NCBI GenBank assembly: GCA_000818945.1
Contig: KN805439.1
Location: forward strand, 86,455-150,454
DNA: 64,000 nt
Direction of reading: 5' to 3'
From: Schizochytrium sp. CCTCC M209059
Lineage: Eukaryota; Sar; Bigyra; Thraustochytrida; Thraustochytriidae
The position numbers and the translations under genes were made by a program. This document shows, piece by piece, positions 60,675-64,000 of this stretch. Position 1 is the first letter of the stretch; every line of letters begins with the position of its first letter. A model generated the notes under the pieces. That model made no database searches and was not told where the DNA came from. It worked only from the letters and a program-made list of their open reading frames with translations.

Positions 60675-61163
60675 CGTCTCTTCTGCTGCTCGCTGCTGCT
60701 GCTGCTCTTGCTTGCTTGCTTGCTTGCTCGCTCGCTCGCTCGACGGCGCGCGGCGCTCTTCGGCTTGGCTCGGCTCGACTCGAAGGGGGGGAGGCTCTGT
60801 TCTGTCGAGTCGATTGCGGTTTGCCTCTGCGCAGGCACTGGCGACGGCCGCGCCCTCTCTGCGTCAATAGATTTATCAATCAATCAATCTTTCCTTCGTT
60901 TGCCCCTGTTCATTCATTTCCTGGAAAGCCGCGTGTGCATTGCATTGCACTGCGCATGCATGGTTAAAAATGATGACGTGAGTGCAATGCCGCACAGTGC
61001 AGAGGAGAGCAACGTGCCAGAGGTAGTAGTAGAGGAAGCGCTAGCGAGAAACTAACGAACCAGTAGCCAGCTCAGCACGATCTGGCTGTGGCCACTGGCA
61101 GAGAGAATAGAATGGAGGAAGCAAAAGCAAGAAGGCCAAAGGAATAAGCAGCCACTGACAGGC

Positions 61164-61212
<49 letters not shown>

Positions 61213-62405
61213 AGCAGCAACACCCTGTGGACCCGGACATTACGGCTGCACATCCGGGCGAAGGACGGCACGGGTTGCGCGGCATAAATACCTAGCCTGG
61301 GTCTTCACGCGCAAGGTTGGTGTTGAAGAGTGGCTTTTTTCCAAGGAGTGACGGCTTGGAAGGTTGGCTGGATGGCTGGCTGGCTTGGCTGGCTTGCTGG
61401 TTAGTTACATTGACAACAATCCGACAGCAATCAATAATTGGCCGCTGCGCTTCCACCTACTCTGCTCTGCTCTGCTTCTGCTTCCGCAACCGCCTCCTGC
61501 CAGCCAGCCTGCCTGCCGCGCCGGCTGTGTCGTGTGCGATGGAGGAAAACCTGCTGCTGCAGTTGCGTTGGATCGTGGAGAGGCACAAGGCGTGGAAGGC
61601 CGTCTGAGTCAGGAGCTGCGTGAGGTGTTCTCTCAAAAGACCCAGTTCGTTAGTTCTGTTGAAGCCATTGCGTAAGCCGAGTCTTGTGCGCTCAAGTTGG
61701 TCGGTAGCAATCTATGACGCGATGACGAATCGATGATACTACAGAATGGACGGAGAAATGAATGAATGATCCTGGTAGCCGCACCGCAGTGGCTGCTGCC
61801 GACCGACCTTGCGCAGCCGAAGACTTTTTAATTCCTTACAATCCAAACCTGCGAAAGAAGGGCATCCATCGTCTGCTCCTTGCCGTCGCAGAGCAAGTTA
61901 TTGTGATTCTACTCCTCGAAACCAGCCGCAGCGAGGCTGCGGCCAGCTGCAGCGGTTTAGTGTGTGGTGATGCTGAGGAGGAGGACCAACGTTGCTGCCG
62001 TCCCGGGGCCGCGCGAACAGATCCGCGGTGACGTTCGCGCCGCAGGAAGAATTGCGTCGGGGCAACACGGGCCGCGAGAACGAGGAGACGGCGCGGAGTG
62101 TTTCCCCGCCGCAGCGTGACAGACTGGTATAGGAGGGAACGCGACGGAATCGCGGCCTGGCCTGGCGCGCGCCGTATTGGATGATGGGTGGCTCGCGGCC
62201 GGACCCGGCGCGCCCAATAGCCCCTTTTTGATCTTCCCTCAAAGAATACTAAAAAAAGTTGAAAATGAATGGGTCTTAGGCCGCTTCCAGGTGGCGGCGG
62301 TGCCGGTTAGGGTCGAGGCATCGCGGGTTAGGTTTGAGGCGAAGCGGCGATCTCCAGACAGGCCTGAGCAGAAACAACGTGGCGGCGGCGGCGGCGGCGG
62401 CGAAG
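60675..62405. other. Intergenic region, 1.7 kb
   Basis: The aminotransferase leader has AAGC/GAGC repeats (60709-60741, sense strand purine-rich). A (GCAA)n microsatellite lies at 61164-61212. TGGCTGGC repeats are at 61361-61400. No protein recognised; short frames such as 61317-61607 are built partly from the repeats. Confidence 0.45.
61164..61212 (+). repeat. (GCAA)n microsatellite
   Basis: About twelve uninterrupted GCAA units. The reverse strand yields Leu-Ala-Cys-Leu repeats that mimic a membrane segment. Confidence 0.95.
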
Positions 62406-63209
62406 ATGGTGTACGTGGGCGGCAGCGCGCGCGCGCAGAGGCCCTGGACAGGGGGGGGGGGGGGGGCAAACGGGCGCTGTGAACGGACCAAGGAGACTGG
62501 AGGTCGCTGGAGCAGGTGGGCGGTAAACATCGAGGACGCGAGTGACCGCCACCACCTGTAGACAAAAGAAAAAAAGAAGGAAAGACAACGGGCTCGCTCG
62601 CGTCGAGGCATTCGATTCGATGCAACGCGGCTTGCGTCAGGAAGTCCGTGCTGCGTGCATCTTGCTCGCGTCCTGGGCGTCTCGCTAGCTGTCCTGGCAG
62701 GCAGTTTGCAAAGGTAGGATCTTTCGTTTTGCGGAATAAACTGACGAGATGAATGTATGAAAACGCACAGGCATATCGATAAAGTAGAAGAATTTGTCTT
62801 TCGCGCCAAAGAACTGGCGCTTAAACGCGGCGACGCCGTCCGCTACAACCTCAAGTATGTCAACAAACTCGGCCGCCTCGTAGCCAAGGTCACAGACGAC
62901 CAGGTTTGCCTGACACACGAGACGGATGTGCGTGCGGAGATTTACGTTCTCAACGAGCTCACTGAGTGGTTCTTTTGCTCGTGCACGGGCGTCAAGCGCC
63001 CGCGCGTTGATAGTGGCGCAGAACTTCAGCTCGAAGGAGTGGACGAAAAGCTTGCGGCTGCCGCCGGCACGCCAGCAGACGCAAAGTCTAGCACATCTGC
63101 CGCGGCGACGACCGCAGCGGCGTCCTCGTCGTCTTCGTCACAACCAGCGGCCTCGACCGGCAGCAAAAACACCTCTACTAAGAAAAAGAAGAGCCGCAAG
63201 CGCAGGTGA
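62406..63209 (+). CDS. SRP9: SRP9-like signal recognition particle subunit, inferred 5-nt first coding exon
   Basis: Proposed join 62406-62410 plus 62771-63209, 147 residues. Spliced start is MVHIDKVEEF, like the MVY-start W.EF of SRP9 proteins. The unspliced frame would start at ATG 62757 (MKTHRHIDKVEEF). The core (VEEFVFRAKELALKRGDAV, LKYVNKLGRLVAKVTDDQVCLTHETD) matches SRP9 ([26 protein letters not shown] in human). SRP9 pairs with SRP14 to bind the Alu domain of SRP RNA and pause translation. A long Ser/Ala-rich linker and a KKKKSRKRR tail are added at the C-terminus; plant SRP9 also has a basic tail. The identification of SRP9 is firmer than the splice model. Confidence 0.8.
62411..62770 (+). 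other. Proposed intron of the SRP9 gene
   Basis: 360 bases, GTACGTGG at the 5' end and CGCACAG at the 3' end. A branch-point-like ACTGAC is about 25 bases before the acceptor. A run of twelve to thirteen G lies inside (62450-62466). Confidence 0.6.
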
Positions 63210-63780
63210 GGGATCTCCGTTGCTAGCTCGTGTGCATGGCAGCAGGGTGTCAGGCGAGCCATGTGAGTGATGGACCTCTTGCATTTCGCTCGGCAACCCT
63301 GCCCGTCATCTTTCTTCAATATCGTTGCTGCATCTATTAGTTGTTACTCGCAGGATGGTTCTGGAACGGTCATGCTGCGGGCCGAGTCGGCATGTGGGTC
63401 AGGCCGAACGCATCGCGCGCGACCCAAAGAGGCCCTTGGTGGGGCCGCGGGTCGCTTTCCAAGATACAAAACGTACTTTGAAAACACATGTTTCTATTTT
63501 TTTGTTCTGGGTTCCGTCGTACCATGCATGGTGGACAGCCTGTCCGGATCTTGATCTGCACCAATGTAAAAACAGCAATAGCAGTGTAGTAACTTTTTCT
63601 TTCGTTGGAAAAAGCTCATTTGCTTCTCTTTTTTTTAATAATGAAAAATCATCAGTCACTGAGCTTTGTTTTCGGAAAGACACGACAGAGCGGAAACAAC
63701 GAAAGCAAAATGTGTTGTGAACTACAAAACGTCAAGGGTTGAGTAGGAATATACAAGACAGAGGCCCAGGCGCCTTTTCC
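63210..63780. other. Convergent 3' spacer
   Basis: 571 bases between SRP9 and the RING-H2 gene stop, AT-richer towards 63780. No gene was seen. Confidence 0.5.
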
Positions 63781-64000
63781 TCAGGCATCAATCTGCATGA
63801 AATACAGCAGCATTGAGCCCGTGGCGATGGCAATGACACCAGCCAGAATGATAGCCACTGATCGCGAAGAGTCGTCCGTTCCGCTCGTTGCATCTGAAGC
63901 GGCAATCTCATCCAGCGAGCGCGCGTCGCCCGATGGAAGAATGCTTTGCTTACAAATCGGGCAAAGCGATGACTTGTGAATCAGCCACGGTTCAATGCAC
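63781..64000 (-). CDS. RING-H2 E3 ubiquitin ligase, C-terminal part only
   Basis: Partial: the gene continues past the window end. The last 72 residues read CIEPWLIHKSSLCPICKQSI (second half of a RING-H2 finger, with the C...H...C..C ligand pattern). An acidic linker and a C-terminal transmembrane helix (SVAIILAGVIAIATGSMLLY) follow, ending at TGA 63781-63783. RING-H2 domains recruit ubiquitin-loaded E2 enzymes. A tail anchor after the RING suggests an ER or endosomal membrane ligase. The frame has no ATG before the RING within the window. Confidence 0.82.
   Translation of the reverse strand, partial: CIEPWLIHKSSLCPICKQSILPSGDARSLDEIAASDATSGTDDSSRSVAIILAGVIAIATGSMLLYFMQIDA

Noticed and set aside
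61041..61285. Apparent membrane segments (Leu-Ala-Cys repeats) on the minus strand
   Set aside because: Produced by the (GCAA)n microsatellite at 61164-61212.
1..64000. tRNA, rRNA or CRISPR loci
   Set aside because: Looked for B-box-like GGTTCGA patterns, rRNA-like blocks and spaced repeats by eye; none found. A tRNAscan/Infernal run would be decisive.

Overview
This is a GC-rich nuclear genome window from a microbial eukaryote. Most genes are single open frames, sit close together on both strands, and are often divergent pairs. The families present (PAN3, SRP9, LYRM7/MZM1, FAF2/UBXD8, SLC44, SLC27/FATP, TTL-like ligase, cytochrome P450, membrane TKL kinase, spherulin-4/GH114 proteins, sulfatase, a SELENOH-like selenoprotein) and the almost intron-free high-GC layout suggest a heterotrophic stramenopile such as a thraustochytrid (Labyrinthulomycetes). 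That placement is an inference from memory. I recognised no rRNA, tRNA, CRISPR array, insertion sequence or organellar DNA.

Layout. 0.5-17.4 kb: a tandem sulfatase (-), a fatty-acid transport/acyl-CoA synthetase (+), two paralogous multi-domain GH114 membrane proteins (-, -), a UPF0489 protein (-) and a truncated metallophosphoesterase (-). 17.4-30.3 kb: a nuclease-like/kinase fusion (-), a BAR-like coiled-coil protein (+), a type II AAA+ ATPase resembling PEX1 (-), LYRM7 (+), PAN3 (-) and a trans-isoprenyl diphosphate synthase (+). 31-42 kb: an SLC44 transporter (+), a divergent P450 (-)/ankyrin-SAM-CaaX protein (+) pair, a divergent SELENOH-like selenoprotein (-)/TTL-like ligase (+) pair, and an MFS carrier (-). 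42-53 kb is gene-poor: one Q-rich protein, one secreted apple/vWA adhesin and a 5.3-kb gap holding 110 perfect copies of TGGAA. 53-64 kb: an Elongin-B-like protein (+), two-exon FAF2 (-), a membrane TKL kinase (+), a uronate-isomerase-like hydrolase (-), phosphoserine aminotransferase (-), SRP9 with an inferred 5-nt first coding exon (+), and the 3' end of a RING-H2 membrane E3 ligase (-, cut by the window edge).

The main discovery is at 37.6-38.2 kb. One frame runs through an in-frame TGA and matches selenoprotein H on both sides. The sequence just after its real stop folds by hand into a canonical SECIS element. Ordinary ORF calling splits this gene and misses it. Other points of interest are two genes whose first exons are hidden (FAF2, SRP9), enzyme domains duplicated and then inactivated (sulfatase, GH114), a restriction-nuclease-like domain fused to a kinase, and the long pentamer satellite.

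The genes do not form operons. They cover lipid handling (FATP, isoprenoid synthase, P450, choline-like transporter, possibly peroxisomal AAA), cell-surface glycan and adhesion functions (sulfatase, GH114, apple/vWA), and general housekeeping (mRNA decay, SRP, ERAD, respiratory-complex assembly, serine synthesis).
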